The notes under the pieces were generated by a model. It worked only from the letters and a program-made list of their open reading frames with translations, was not told the origin of the DNA and did no database searches. A DNA stretch of 64,000 nt from Halalkalibacter urbisdiaboli (GTDB lineage: Bacteria > Bacillota > Bacilli > Bacillales > Bacillaceae_D): the NCBI RefSeq assembly GCF_002156385.1, contig NZ_MVJM01000001.1, positions 762,861 to 826,860 of the forward strand. The letters are read 5' to 3'. The position numbers and the translations under genes were made by a program. This document shows positions 7,715 to 16,662 of the stretch, piece after piece (position 1 is the first letter of the stretch; the number at the start of each line of letters is the position of its first letter).

Positions 7715-8962
7715 CTATCCTCCAAAAAAAGAGGTCACTTTGTTAAACATTGTACCTACACCTTTTCTAACTGTATCATAGGTTTTAACAGCAGAATTGA
7801 TAATCTTCTTCCCATCATTTATGATTTTCTTTCTATTTCTCCAGAGCTTCACTGCCCCTGCTCCTGCTGACAACAGGGCACCTGTAGCAACTAATCCTGC
7901 ACCAATTGCCTGACCACCAGGAATGGCTAATGCCACTGTCCCGGCCCCCATTAATGTATCTCCAAAACTCCCTATTGTTTCTAGTGTTTTCCCTTCTCTG
8001 AAATTATTTATTGTGTCAACAGCTGAAAAGACTGTTCCTATCGCGGCCCCCGCGGCTCCTAATCGACTTACAGCTTTAAAAGCAGTTCCCACTTGCGTTG
8101 TAGCTTCCGCTGCACTTCTTGAAAATACTGCTCCTCTTTGAAGTAGTTCTGGTTTTAAATAATTCATCAACTCATTCGCACGTCTAGTACCTTCAGCTAA
8201 ATTTTTCCCTGTCGATATGACATCAAACGTACCTTTTACTGCATCGTTATTTTGACCTGTCACTAGCTTCATAGACGAATAAAGAATGCTACGTCCAATT
8301 TGACCATGTGTATAGTTATCACTATCAACAACACTTATAACCCCAGTTAAGATGTCTTTGCCGAGAAACTTTTGCCAGTCATAAAGATTATTCGGTGCAC
8401 TTAATTCAAAGTAGCCTGCATCCGCAAAGGGAGGCGTAAATTCATTTGCTGTAAAAGCTGAGCCCGTACCTGCAATTCCTTGCCAAGGGGTGCCATTCCC
8501 ACTGTTTTGATTCCACGGATTTCCTTGTGCATAGTTTCCATTCCAGGGGTTTCCTTGCCAAAATGAATTATCCCAGCCATTTCCATTAAATGTGTTTCCA
8601 TCCCAAGATTGACCTAAGCTAGGTTGATTCATCCATGGACTTCCCTGCCAATTGGGATTATTCCATTGATTCCCTTGCCATGATTCACTTGAAAACCGAT
8701 TCCCATTCCACTGGTTTCCTTGCCATGATTCACTTGACCACTGACTACCTGACCATGACTCACCTTGCCACGGTGTCCCAGTCCATGAATGTCCTTCCCA
8801 AGGTGTTCCTTGCCATGAGTTTCCTTGCCACGATTGACCTTCCCATGAATTACCAGACCACGGAGATGCAGCAATAACTGTAATCGGTGCAAGAAAATTA
8901 ATAATGATAAAAAACGTGGCTAAAAATAAAGCAACCGCAGAACGAATTTGCCTACCTTTCAT
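7715..8962 (-). CDS. Secreted protein with pentapeptide Trp repeats and a Gly/Ala-rich C-terminal domain
   Basis: 415 residues. Residues 1-31 are a signal peptide with a likely cleavage after VIA. Residues 33 to about 170 are a near-continuous array of five-residue units with the pattern x-G-x-x-W (QGNSW, EGHSW, QGESW and so on, about 25 units), rich in Ser, Gly, Asn and Gln. After a linker, residues 190-415 form a separate domain with amphipathic and Gly/Ala-rich hydrophobic helices (for example GAAGAAIGTVFSAVDTINNF) and a basic end. I know no characterised family with this repeat. Its place in a Tad operon suggests a surface or pilus-associated role; that is inference. The C-terminal part resembles membrane-active domains of secreted effectors only in composition. 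Confidence 0.75.
   Translation of the reverse strand: MKGRQIRSAVALFLATFFIIINFLAPITVIAASPWSGNSWEGQSWQGNSWQGTPWEGHSWTGTPWQGESWSGSQWSSESWQGNQWNGNRFSSESWQGNQWNNPNWQGSPWMNQPSLGQSWDGNTFNGNGWDNSFWQGNPWNGNYAQGNPWNQNSGNGTPWQGIAGTGSAFTANEFTPPFADAGYFELSAPNNLYDWQKFLGKDILTGVISVVDSDNYTHGQIGRSILYSSMKLVTGQNNDAVKGTFDVISTGKNLAEGTRRANELMNYLKPELLQRGAVFSRSAAEATTQVGTAFKAVSRLGAAGAAIGTVFSAVDTINNFREGKTLETIGSFGDTLMGAGTVALAIPGGQAIGAGLVATGALLSAGAGAVKLWRNRKKIINDGKKIINSAVKTYDTVRKGVGTMFNKVTSFFGG
8446..8866 (-). repeat. Tandem 15-bp repeat coding for x-G-x-x-W units
   Basis: Imperfect 15-base units built around a TGG codon every five codons, for example tgg caa gga aac. The periodicity keeps long open frames on other strands and frames of the same stretch, which are shadows. 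Copy number is a candidate for length variation between strains. Confidence 0.8.
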
Positions 8963-9025
8963 TCACTTTCTTCTCCTCTCAATGTTTAGTTATGCATTGA
9001 GCAACAAAGCTGACTTTTTATCCCA

Positions 9026-10417
9026 TTAGTTTTGAACTTGTTTCTCGTACATGTTTTCGATTTCTTCACGCATGCTTTCATATGTTTCTCTATTACTGTC
9101 TCTTAACCCGTCATAAATAGAATTTCCTATATTATGTAGCGATTCTTTCCTATCATTTATAATTTCAGTCATATAAAGTTTATGGTCTAATGTTAATTTC
9201 TCTTCTTCCAACCACAAGTATTTTGCGCAAAAAATGACATTGTTCCCTTCCTGAATTACTTTCCCTTTCCAATTATATTTTTCATCGAATATTTCCCCCT
9301 TTTGTTCATGGACAGTTTTTAATGTCGTCTTTATAGCATTTGTTTTCCAATCCCTCCATAATTTCGCCATCTCATTCGTCCGGTTAAGCTCTTCCTTTAA
9401 CTGTTCTTGATTCTCAGCTGATGCGTACACCCCTTCTGCTGCTTTTGCCATATCCTTCAGTTGTTGCTGCTCATCGCTTGGTACATCAAATCCTATGACG
9501 TTTACGATCGGCATGATTTCTGATTCTCCAAGCTCCTTCGCTACTTGAACTGGATCACCATTACACGTTTCGATTCCATCACTCACTAGATAAATCACAT
9601 TCGTGTTGTTCTCACCCTTTAATTCCGCAAAATCCTTTTTCGTTTGCTCAAGCGCATAGGCGATTGGTGTCCAGCCATTCGGATAAAACTCTTCTAATGT
9701 TTCTGTAAAATCGGCTTCATGATAAGGCTGTAAATCATAGACTCTATCAGCTCGCTTACAGGAAACCTCTTCGCTTTCACCAATATGACCGTAAACACGA
9801 AGTGCGACATTGGCCTCTTCAGGCAACTGTTTCATGAACTCCTTAATCGCTTCTTTCGCAACATCTAGCTTTTGTCTTCCACCTATTTCTTCCTTCATAC
9901 TGCCACTTGAGTCTAAGATGATTTCAACATTGAAATTTTCTTTCACTTCATAACGAGGATCCTCCACTTCGGGTGAACCAAAAGAGAGTTGTTCCCATCG
10001 GTTCACTAATGCCGTTGGATCTGGGTAATCCTCAGCAAAAAGAAGTAGGAGGTTATATAAGTATTGTTCAATTTCCTCATCACTCGCATCTTCATCAAGG
10101 ACAGGTAATTGCTTTAACGCCTCAATGACCTGTTCATCTTCTTCGTCAAATTCTAGTCCTGCAAACGGGCCGACTGGGAATTCTAGTACTTCTTCTAAAG
10201 ATGAGGGAATAAGGTTCTTCTCTATACTAGCTAAGGCTACTGTTGAGGCAACTTCCTCAGTTTCATCTATTTCATCAACTTCCTCTACTTCTAAATCTCT
10301 ATCCTGTAATATCACCTGTTCCTCATTTATTGCATCTGTATTTTCCTTTGAGCATCCAATTATCGCTCCTAATACAACTAAATAAATAAAATATTGAACA
10401 AACCAAAATTTAACCAT
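9026..10417 (-). CDS. vWA-domain lipoprotein (Tad operon, second copy)
   Basis: 463 residues. The N-terminal hydrophobic stretch ends in LGAIIGC, a lipobox with the lipidated cysteine at residue 22. An acidic linker and a helical region follow, then a von Willebrand factor A domain at about 163-345 with the metal-binding motif D169-S-S-G-S173, the T-P motif in GWTPIAYAL and the LVSDGIETCNG strand. The domain is most like the YwmC/YwmD proteins of B. subtilis. A helical C-terminal region of about 110 residues has no recognised fold. The core is almost identical to that of the neighbouring gene while the ends differ. It is probably a surface protein that binds a partner, perhaps the pilus. Confidence 0.8.
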   Translation of the reverse strand: MVKFWFVQYFIYLVVLGAIIGCSKENTDAINEEQVILQDRDLEVEEVDEIDETEEVASTVALASIEKNLIPSSLEEVLEFPVGPFAGLEFDEEDEQVIEALKQLPVLDEDASDEEIEQYLYNLLLLFAEDYPDPTALVNRWEQLSFGSPEVEDPRYEVKENFNVEIILDSSGSMKEEIGGRQKLDVAKEAIKEFMKQLPEEANVALRVYGHIGESEEVSCKRADRVYDLQPYHEADFTETLEEFYPNGWTPIAYALEQTKKDFAELKGENNTNVIYLVSDGIETCNGDPVQVAKELGESEIMPIVNVIGFDVPSDEQQQLKDMAKAAEGVYASAENQEQLKEELNRTNEMAKLWRDWKTNAIKTTLKTVHEQKGEIFDEKYNWKGKVIQEGNNVIFCAKYLWLEEEKLTLDHKLYMTEIINDRKESLHNIGNSIYDGLRDSNRETYESMREEIENMYEKQVQN

Positions 10418-10448
10418 GCTCTCTCCTATTCTATTAAAATAAACTTAT

Positions 10449-11852
10449 TTAATTGTTTTCGACATTCGCATTAAAAAGGTTATCGATCTCTTCACGTAGC
10501 TGACTGAAACTTTTTTCGTTATCTTCCTGGAGTTTCTTATAAACCTTTTCTCCAATAACCTCAATTGCTCGCTCTCTTTCATCCATTATTCTTTTCAGTT
10601 TCTTTTGAACTTCAGACGGTAGTTTATCAGTATTTTGTGATAAGTATGTGACTGTAAAAAAAATATTTTGTGCTTCAAGGGTCTTCTTTTTTTTCCAAAG
10701 ATTATACTCATCATGTAATTCCAAGCTCTGTATATTTTTCGTATGGGTTATTGATAATTGTGATTTATTTCTCCATTCACTCCATTTTAAAGCCATCTCA
10801 TTCGTCCGGTTAAGCTCTTCCTTTAACTGTTCTTGGCTTTTAGCTGATGCGTACACTCCTTTTGCTGCTTTTGCCATATCCTTCAGTTGTTGCTGCTCAT
10901 CGCTTGGTACATCAAATCCTATGACGTTCACGATTGGCGTGATTTCAGACTCTCCAAGTTCTTTTGCCACTTGAACAGGGTCGCCGTTACACGTTTCGAT
11001 TCCATCACTCACTAGATAAATTACATTCGTGTTGTTCTCACCTTTTAATTCCGCAAAATCCTTTTTCGTTTGCTCAAGCGCATAGGCGATTGGTGTCCAG
11101 CCATTCGGATAAAACTCTTCTAGTGTTTCTGTAAAATCGGCTTCATGATAAGGCTGTAAATCATACACTCGATCGGCTCGCTTACAGGAAACCTCTTCGC
11201 TTTCACCAATATGACCGTAAACACGAAGTGCGACATTGGCCTCTTCAGGCAACTGTTTCATGAACTCCTTAATCGCTTCTTTCGCAACATCTAGCTTTTG
11301 TCTTCCATCTATTTCTTCCTTCATACTGCCACTTGAGTCTAAGATGATTTCAACATTGAAATTTTCTTTCACTTCATAGCGTGGGTCTTCCACTTCGGGT
11401 GAACCAAAAGAGAGTTGTTCCCATCGATTCACTAATGCCGTTGGATCTGGGTAATCTTCTGCATAAAGTAACAGAAGATTATATAAGTATTGTTCAACTT
11501 CTTCATCACTCGAATTTTCATCAAGGGTTGGTAATTGTTTTAATTCCTTAATTAAAGGTTCATTGTTTTTATCAAATCTTTCTCCAGAAAAGCTTCCTCC
11601 TGGAAAATCTAGTACTTCTTCTAGCGTTGTAGGGATAATCGGACTACCAATTTCAACAAATGAAGATAAATCTTTTTGATTTTTAATCTCATTTACCTGT
11701 CTAGGTTCCTCTATATCTAACTCCCTTTCTACTAATGACTCTGGTTCATTATGTATTTTTTCTGAATTCTCCTGATTACAACCAACCAAAAATATTATTA
11801 ACAGAGTAGATAGAAAAAGAGCTTTTAGTTTAAAACCTACAGAGTGAAGCAT
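10449..11852 (-). CDS. vWA-domain lipoprotein (Tad operon, first copy)
   Basis: 467 residues, paralogue of the next gene in the operon. Lipobox FLVGC places the lipidated cysteine at residue 25. The MIDAS motif D-S-S-G-S starts at D172, and the rest of the vWA domain runs to about residue 350. Residues from about 125 to 360 differ from the paralogue at only about six positions, while the first 120 and last 100 residues are only loosely similar. A strong AGGAGG site precedes the ATG. It follows flp, separated from it by a hairpin. The role is inferred to be extracellular and calcium or magnesium dependent. Confidence 0.8.
   Translation of the reverse strand: MLHSVGFKLKALFLSTLLIIFLVGCNQENSEKIHNEPESLVERELDIEEPRQVNEIKNQKDLSSFVEIGSPIIPTTLEEVLDFPGGSFSGERFDKNNEPLIKELKQLPTLDENSSDEEVEQYLYNLLLLYAEDYPDPTALVNRWEQLSFGSPEVEDPRYEVKENFNVEIILDSSGSMKEEIDGRQKLDVAKEAIKEFMKQLPEEANVALRVYGHIGESEEVSCKRADRVYDLQPYHEADFTETLEEFYPNGWTPIAYALEQTKKDFAELKGENNTNVIYLVSDGIETCNGDPVQVAKELGESEITPIVNVIGFDVPSDEQQQLKDMAKAAKGVYASAKSQEQLKEELNRTNEMALKWSEWRNKSQLSITHTKNIQSLELHDEYNLWKKKKTLEAQNIFFTVTYLSQNTDKLPSEVQKKLKRIMDERERAIEVIGEKVYKKLQEDNEKSFSQLREEIDNLFNANVENN
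10790..11480 (-). repeat. Near-identical vWA core shared with 9365-10045
   Basis: The DNA encoding the vWA core is nearly the same in both lipoprotein genes, with scattered synonymous and a few missense changes. Similarity falls off sharply on both sides. This looks like recent duplication with diverged ends, or gene conversion limited to the core. Confidence 0.75.
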
Positions 11853-11918
11853 AAAATCTTCCTCCTTTTGAATTTATATATGTATTAAATCCGATATTTT
11901 CATTATTAAATAATAGAA

Positions 11919-11948
11919 GTGAGGAGAGAAGGTTCCCCCCTCTCTCAC
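11919..11948 (-). terminator. Hairpin directly after the flp pilin gene
   Basis: On the minus strand GTGAG-AGAG pairs with CTCT-CTCAC around a G-rich loop, overlapping the flp stop, and is followed by TTCTATTATTTAAT. It could be a leaky terminator or a 3' stabilising stem that leaves flp mRNA more abundant than the downstream genes. Confidence 0.45.
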
Positions 11949-12148
11949 CCACCAATGTTGCTAACAAAATCAACTAATTTACCTAGTATTGCGGATGCAA
12001 AAGATTCATCCTCAGCAAAAACAGAGGAAATCGTCCCCACCAATATCACAACCACCGCTGCAATCCCAATCCACTCTAACGATTGAGACCCTCTTTCGTT
12101 TTTCGTATAGGATGTGAGCATTGTGTAAAATTTAATGAATGTTTTCAT
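11945..12148 (-). CDS. flp: Flp-type major pilin
   Basis: 67 residues, the usual size for Flp pilins. A short basic leader ends at the motif ERGSQSLEW, where a prepilin peptidase would cut after the glycine and the glutamate sits at +5. A hydrophobic helix (IGIAAVVVILVGTISSVF) follows, then a short C-terminus ending in two glycines. This would be the structural subunit of the Tad pilus. No prepilin peptidase is encoded in the operon, so processing must use one encoded elsewhere, for example a ComC-type enzyme. GGAGG lies nine bases before the ATG. Confidence 0.85.
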   Translation of the reverse strand: MKTFIKFYTMLTSYTKNERGSQSLEWIGIAAVVVILVGTISSVFAEDESFASAILGKLVDFVSNIGG

Positions 12149-12188
12149 AATTTTTCTCCTCCAAGTTATAGTTTTAAAGTTTTATAGT

Positions 12189-12215
12189 TAAAGAGAAACG
12201 TTGTGCTTCTCTTTA
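12189..12215 (-). other. Hairpin between tadC and flp
   Basis: TAAAGAGAA pairs with TTCTCTTTA (9 bp) in the 70-base gap between the tadC stop and flp. On the minus strand it is followed by AACTATAAAACTTT, not a clean U-run. It may be an mRNA processing site or may mark a separate flp promoter; TATAAA lies just downstream. Confidence 0.4.
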
Positions 12216-12218
12216 CTT

Positions 12219-13154
12219 CTACAATAAATCGAATAGATTGTTCTCACCAAAAAACATGTTTAGAATCATTAGTCCGGCTATCATCATAATCACGGTTGGT
12301 GCTACGATGAAAGTGGTGATTAACGTTATTTTCGGTGCTGCTTTAGCTGCTTTTTCCTTTGCTTGCTCTTTCCGAAGCGAGCGTAAGTCTTCTGCTTGTA
12401 ATTTAAAGGTCGTCGCTACAGGAACCCCTAAATTCATACCTTGAATCAAGGATTTTATGAGCATTTGAAACTCTTCATTATCATTGCGTTTTAATAAGTC
12501 CCGATAGGCTTGCTCACGGGGAACACCTAGTTCAATTTCTTGATTAAATCGCGAAAATTCTTCGCGAAGGGGCCCGTCAAAATAGTGAATAACCTCCCGT
12601 AATGTTTGATCGAGCCCACCTCCCGACTGCAACGTGACACTTACCGTGTCTAAGAAATCAGGCAAATCAAACCGTAATTGCTCCTGCCTTGTTTTCGCTG
12701 CATTTTTTATCCAAAGTATAGTTCCGAGATATCCAAGTAACGGAAGGAAGATAATTAAGTATTGAGAAAATGGAAAACCGAGCATGAAAAGAATAATACC
12801 GAAAAACAGTCCAGCGAAGGTAAAGAACATTTTTAACCCTTGAAACTTTTCTATTGTGATTCTTTTCGTCCAACCTGCTTTCTGTAATAATGCTTCAACC
12901 TCATGTGGTTCACTAAAGAAATTAATTCTTTGACCAAGTCCGGTGAAATCATCAGCATAGTTACTAATCCGTTCAAACAGCTTTTCGGACAGTTTTCGTC
13001 TATTTTTGGTCATTGTAAAACGTTCACCGGTTGTTTGTGTTTGAACATGGGTGACAACTCTTTTTCTTTCCATTAGATAGCCGTAAATATCTTTTAATCC
13101 TAGCCCTAAAAAGAATAGAGCTAGAAACACACTGATAATAGCCAATGCATCCAT
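12219..13154 (-). CDS. tadC: TadC-like inner membrane platform protein
   Basis: 311 residues of the type II secretion F family. It has one N-terminal helix, a cytoplasmic region, a pair of helices in the middle (FFTFAGLFFGIILFMLGF and neighbours), the F-domain itself (FDLPDFLDTVSVTLQSGGG) and a C-terminal helix pair. In Tad systems TadB and TadC form the membrane platform that couples the CpaF ATPase to pilin polymerisation. It follows tadB by three bases and precedes flp. Confidence 0.85.
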   Translation of the reverse strand: MDALAIISVFLALFFLGLGLKDIYGYLMERKRVVTHVQTQTTGERFTMTKNRRKLSEKLFERISNYADDFTGLGQRINFFSEPHEVEALLQKAGWTKRITIEKFQGLKMFFTFAGLFFGIILFMLGFPFSQYLIIFLPLLGYLGTILWIKNAAKTRQEQLRFDLPDFLDTVSVTLQSGGGLDQTLREVIHYFDGPLREEFSRFNQEIELGVPREQAYRDLLKRNDNEEFQMLIKSLIQGMNLGVPVATTFKLQAEDLRSLRKEQAKEKAAKAAPKITLITTFIVAPTVIMMIAGLMILNMFFGENNLFDLL

Positions 13155-13157
13155 ATG

Positions 13158-14090
13158 CTACACCCTTATATCTGTTACTTTTTTAATTAAAAAATATGTA
13201 ATAATCGTACTTGCTACAAAAATCACTAATAGGAAAGCACCTACTACACTGAAAAGCGGTTCGATAAAGCCTTCAACGATAGAGTTCATAATAAAAATCA
13301 CCAAAATTGGCATTAACGGAAGAATCCAAGCGATATATCGTTGCTCAGCAGTCATTGTCTTAATCGTTTGATGTAGGATTTTTCTCTCCTCCAAAGTGAT
13401 TGACATCTCTTCTAACACTTCTGAGAGATTGCCACCTGCCCGTTTTTGGATTTGGAGCGTAGCAATGAAGAGTTTAAAGTCTCTTGAATCAACACGATTC
13501 TGGAGCTGAATCATCGCACGGTCGAAATCAACACCTAATCTCATTTCATGTGAGAGTCGTTTAAATTCCTCATTTGCTGGATAATTCATTTCTTTTGCAA
13601 CTAAATCAATGCCCTGCTGGACTGTCATACCTGAACGTGTTGCATTTGCAAGCAATCGGCATATCTCAGGTAATTGGCTACTTAACTGATGTTGATATTT
13701 ATTACTTCGGGCGATAAAAAGCAAGAACTGAATGCCTTGCACGAGAATAATTGAAAGTAGAAAGGATAAGAAGAGACCGGTATGTAATACATTGTTTACA
13801 ATGAGCGTCAGTGCCAAAGCAACAACGAACAGCAATCCATAAAATTCTGACGGGGTTAAAAATAGGTTGGCTTTCTTAAGCTTCTTTTCCATTTTCGCTG
13901 CAAAGGGAGTTTGGTCGAAGCGATCACCTAAAAGAACGATAAAACTTTTTCTTTTCTGTCCACTTGTATACCAGCTCTCCACTTTTCGTCGCCAAACCTT
14001 TTTTGTCGCCCGGTATTCTAGTAAGTAGTAAATCCCGACAAACCCTAGAAAGAGTGCCATCGTTAGAAGAATCGCTTCACTCACTTCCAT
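13158..14090 (-). CDS. tadB: TadB-like inner membrane platform protein
   Basis: Type II secretion F-domain protein. The F-domain begins around QLSSQLPEICRLLANATRSG and includes the conserved GNLSEVLEEMS. Hydrophobic helices lie at the N-terminus, in the middle and at the C-terminus. The open frame starts at 14117, but that start lies deep inside cpaF. The ATG at 14090 (MEVSEA) overlaps the end of cpaF by 14 bases, gives 310 residues and begins directly with the first membrane helix, so I prefer it; coupling with cpaF translation would make up for the weak ribosome-binding site. Confidence 0.85.
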   Translation of the reverse strand: MEVSEAILLTMALFLGFVGIYYLLEYRATKKVWRRKVESWYTSGQKRKSFIVLLGDRFDQTPFAAKMEKKLKKANLFLTPSEFYGLLFVVALALTLIVNNVLHTGLFLSFLLSIILVQGIQFLLFIARSNKYQHQLSSQLPEICRLLANATRSGMTVQQGIDLVAKEMNYPANEEFKRLSHEMRLGVDFDRAMIQLQNRVDSRDFKLFIATLQIQKRAGGNLSEVLEEMSITLEERKILHQTIKTMTAEQRYIAWILPLMPILVIFIMNSIVEGFIEPLFSVVGAFLLVIFVASTIITYFLIKKVTDIRV

Positions 14091-15435
14091 CACCCCGCGG
14101 GTCAAAAATGGCTTCATCTATTTCAATTCCGAAGGCTTTTAAACGGGGTAAACAATCTGGTTTCGTCCCTGTTGCTGTATGAAATCCTAAAACAGCACCA
14201 TTTTCTCCAACACCCGTTCGCTTATAAGTAAAAATCTCATTAACTTCGACATGCCCGTCACCATCAGACTTTATTTCACTTATTGATAAAATTTTTCGCT
14301 TTCCATCAGATAATCGCTCACTCTGAACAATAAAATCAAGTGCGCCAACAATGTATTCACGAATGACCGAAGACGGTAAATCCATTCCGGCCATTATCAC
14401 CATTCCTTCCACCCTTCCAAGTGCATCTCTAGGTGAGTTAGCATGAACCGTTGTAAGTGAGCCTTCATGTCCAGTGTTCATCGCTTGCAACATGTCAAAC
14501 GCTTCTGAGCCACGAACCTCACCGACAATAATTCTGTCCGGACGCATCCGAAGCGCATTTTTGACAAGCTGACGGATCGTAATTTCTCCTCGACCTTCCA
14601 CATTAGCTGGACGTGCTTCCATTCCAACTACATTTGCCCGGTCTAACTTTAGCTCTGCCGAATCTTCTATCGTAATCACCCGTTCTCCAAATGGAATTGC
14701 GGTTGCGAGTGCATTCAGTAATGTCGTTTTCCCACTTCCGGTTCCCCCAGAAATGATCACATTTGTTTTCGCTTGAATGATGGCTCTTAAAAAGAGTGCC
14801 ATCTCCTCACTCATTGACTTAAACTCTATTAATTCCTCAATCTTAAATGGCTCTTTCCTAAACTTTCGAATCGAAATGAGCGTTCCACTTAAACTTATCG
14901 GTGGAATAACTGCATTGACACGACTACCATCTGCTAATCGGGCATCAACCATTGGTGAGCTTTCGTCAATCCGCCTCCCTAGCGGTGCAACGACACGGTC
15001 AATTATATGACGGAGATGACTTTCATTTCGAAATTTCAGTTCAATTTGTTGAAGCTGGCCATCCTTTTCGATATAGACTTGATTGGGTCCGTTTATTAAG
15101 ATTTCTGTTATCGTTTCATCATAAAGAAGGGATTCAAGCGGTCCATATCCAACAGACTCGTCAATAAGCTTAGTTAAAAGCTGGTCTTTTTTGTGGCGTG
15201 TAAGGATGACCTTCTCTTCACTCATAAACTTTGAAATGAATCGTTCAATTGCTAAACGCATGTCGCGATGGTTTAAACTCGTTAATTGGTCTAAGTTTGC
15301 TTCTGCTAATAACCTGTTTTTATAATGATCCACCAATTGATTTAGGTAAGGGTCTTCCTGTTGGTATGTAATCTCTTCTTGCCTTATAGCAGTTGCGTCT
15401 TCTCGTTGATCCAGCTTTCGTTTAAAAAGCGACAT
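14077..15435 (-). CDS. cpaF: CpaF/TadA secretion ATPase
   Basis: 452-residue hexameric ATPase of the type II/IV secretion family that drives Flp pilus assembly. An N-terminal domain (about 1-200) includes the conserved [11 protein letters not shown] and [15 protein letters not shown]. Walker A is GGTGSGKTT at residues 230-238, followed by the Asp box ([10 protein letters not shown]), Walker B (RIIVGEVRG) and a His box ([11 protein letters not shown]). All catalytic elements look intact. It acts at the cytoplasmic face with TadB and TadC. It lies 78 bases after cpaE. Confidence 0.92.
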   Translation of the reverse strand: MSLFKRKLDQREDATAIRQEEITYQQEDPYLNQLVDHYKNRLLAEANLDQLTSLNHRDMRLAIERFISKFMSEEKVILTRHKKDQLLTKLIDESVGYGPLESLLYDETITEILINGPNQVYIEKDGQLQQIELKFRNESHLRHIIDRVVAPLGRRIDESSPMVDARLADGSRVNAVIPPISLSGTLISIRKFRKEPFKIEELIEFKSMSEEMALFLRAIIQAKTNVIISGGTGSGKTTLLNALATAIPFGERVITIEDSAELKLDRANVVGMEARPANVEGRGEITIRQLVKNALRMRPDRIIVGEVRGSEAFDMLQAMNTGHEGSLTTVHANSPRDALGRVEGMVIMAGMDLPSSVIREYIVGALDFIVQSERLSDGKRKILSISEIKSDGDGHVEVNEIFTYKRTGVGENGAVLGFHTATGTKPDCLPRLKAFGIEIDEAIFDPRGDGSE

Positions 15436-15513
15436 TTTCTTTCACCTCACATGGTTTTATTCCATACAACTGGAGAATGTTAGGCTAAAAGTTGCTTACG
15501 GCCCCGAGGAGAA

Positions 15514-16656
15514 TTACTTCAAAAATGCCCGTATCCATTTGCGTATATCCTTTGCTGGAAGGGGAAGTTTTTTATCTTCGACCGATTTCTGCAACGGTTC
15601 ACCGACATTGACAGCTGCCTGGACACCTTTAATGTCCTTTCTTGCTTCAAGTGCAATTGGATATTCGACGAGACCTTTTAAATCAACAGGTTTAAGTTCA
15701 TTATCCTTACTTACTTGATTGACGATAAATTCCAATCTTTCTTCTGTTTGAACAGTTAAGCGTTGAAACAATTCCTCAATGCGTTGAAAAAGTTTAAAAG
15801 AAGGTGTATCAAGCGTTAAAACATAATAAATTTTGTCAGATTCCTCCAATGCGGTGTATGTATTAACACTCATTGAATGTGGTAAATCAATAATGACAAA
15901 ATCATAAAAACGTCGGCACGTCCGAATCAGCTTCGAAATAAATGCCTCATTCATTTCTTCTGCTGCCTCTGCATCACATGGACTTAATAGCAATTCAAGT
16001 TTAGAATGTTTTTCAAACTCCAGCGCATTGCGAATATGCATTTCATTTAATTCATTCATAACTGGTACAAGATCGACTAAAGAACGATGACCTTCAATTC
16101 CTAAAAACGTTTCAGCCCCACCGTATTGCAAATTCAAATCTATAAATAGAACACTTGCCGTTGATTCAAGCTTTAAGGTTTGCGCAAACGATAGAGATAA
16201 GAGTGTTGTACCACTTCCACCTTTACCGCTAAAGAATGAAAAAACCTTCCCCTTCCCACGACGAAAGGCCTTAAGACCAACATCTTCCCCTTGGCTAACA
16301 GCTGTCTCGACAATTGAATTGAACTTTTGAGCAAACATATCGATTTCCTCAGGTAGCACGAAATAATCATTTGCTCCAGCCCGAATAACCTCTCGCAACG
16401 CAACGAAATCTTGATTATGACTAAAATAAATAACGTACGCCGCCTCATACTCGGCTTGGATTGTCTGAATAATTTCAATCCCTTTTGCATCATCTTCTTC
16501 AATTACAAAAATTAAGTCAGGAGATATCCGGTCAATTTCCGTCCCTACATCGTTTTTCGAGACGAGATTTACTTTATGTTGTTCTGGTAACGACGCTTGA
16601 ATTTGCGAGCTTGCATCTCCCTCATCACAAACGATTAAAATAGTTAGAGAGTTCAT
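15514..16656 (-). CDS. cpaE: CpaE/TadZ-like localisation ATPase
   Basis: 380 residues in two parts. Residues 1-120 fold like a response-regulator receiver, but the usual phospho-acceptor position reads VIEEDD rather than a clear LD-M motif. Residues 135-380 are a MinD/ParA-type ATPase with deviant Walker A FSGKGGSGTT (143-151) and the FIDLNLQYGG and DFVIIDLPHS motifs. Family members place the Tad machine in the cell. It lies seven bases after cpaB. Confidence 0.85.
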   Translation of the reverse strand: MNSLTILIVCDEGDASSQIQASLPEQHKVNLVSKNDVGTEIDRISPDLIFVIEEDDAKGIEIIQTIQAEYEAAYVIYFSHNQDFVALREVIRAGANDYFVLPEEIDMFAQKFNSIVETAVSQGEDVGLKAFRRGKGKVFSFFSGKGGSGTTLLSLSFAQTLKLESTASVLFIDLNLQYGGAETFLGIEGHRSLVDLVPVMNELNEMHIRNALEFEKHSKLELLLSPCDAEAAEEMNEAFISKLIRTCRRFYDFVIIDLPHSMSVNTYTALEESDKIYYVLTLDTPSFKLFQRIEELFQRLTVQTEERLEFIVNQVSKDNELKPVDLKGLVEYPIALEARKDIKGVQAAVNVGEPLQKSVEDKKLPLPAKDIRKWIRAFLK

Positions 16657-16662
16657 CCTATC

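Noticed and set aside
8446-8866. Possible CRISPR-like array
   Set aside because: Units are 15 bases, contiguous, without spacers, and keep a reading frame; this is a coding repeat.
8629-8892. Open frames on both strands inside the Trp-repeat gene
   Set aside because: They arise from the 15-base periodicity of the repeat; only the long minus-strand frame has a signal peptide and a ribosome-binding site.
10125-10385. Ser-rich 86-codon plus-strand open frame
   Set aside because: It is the complement of the acidic linker (Glu/Asp codons) of the vWA lipoprotein gene.
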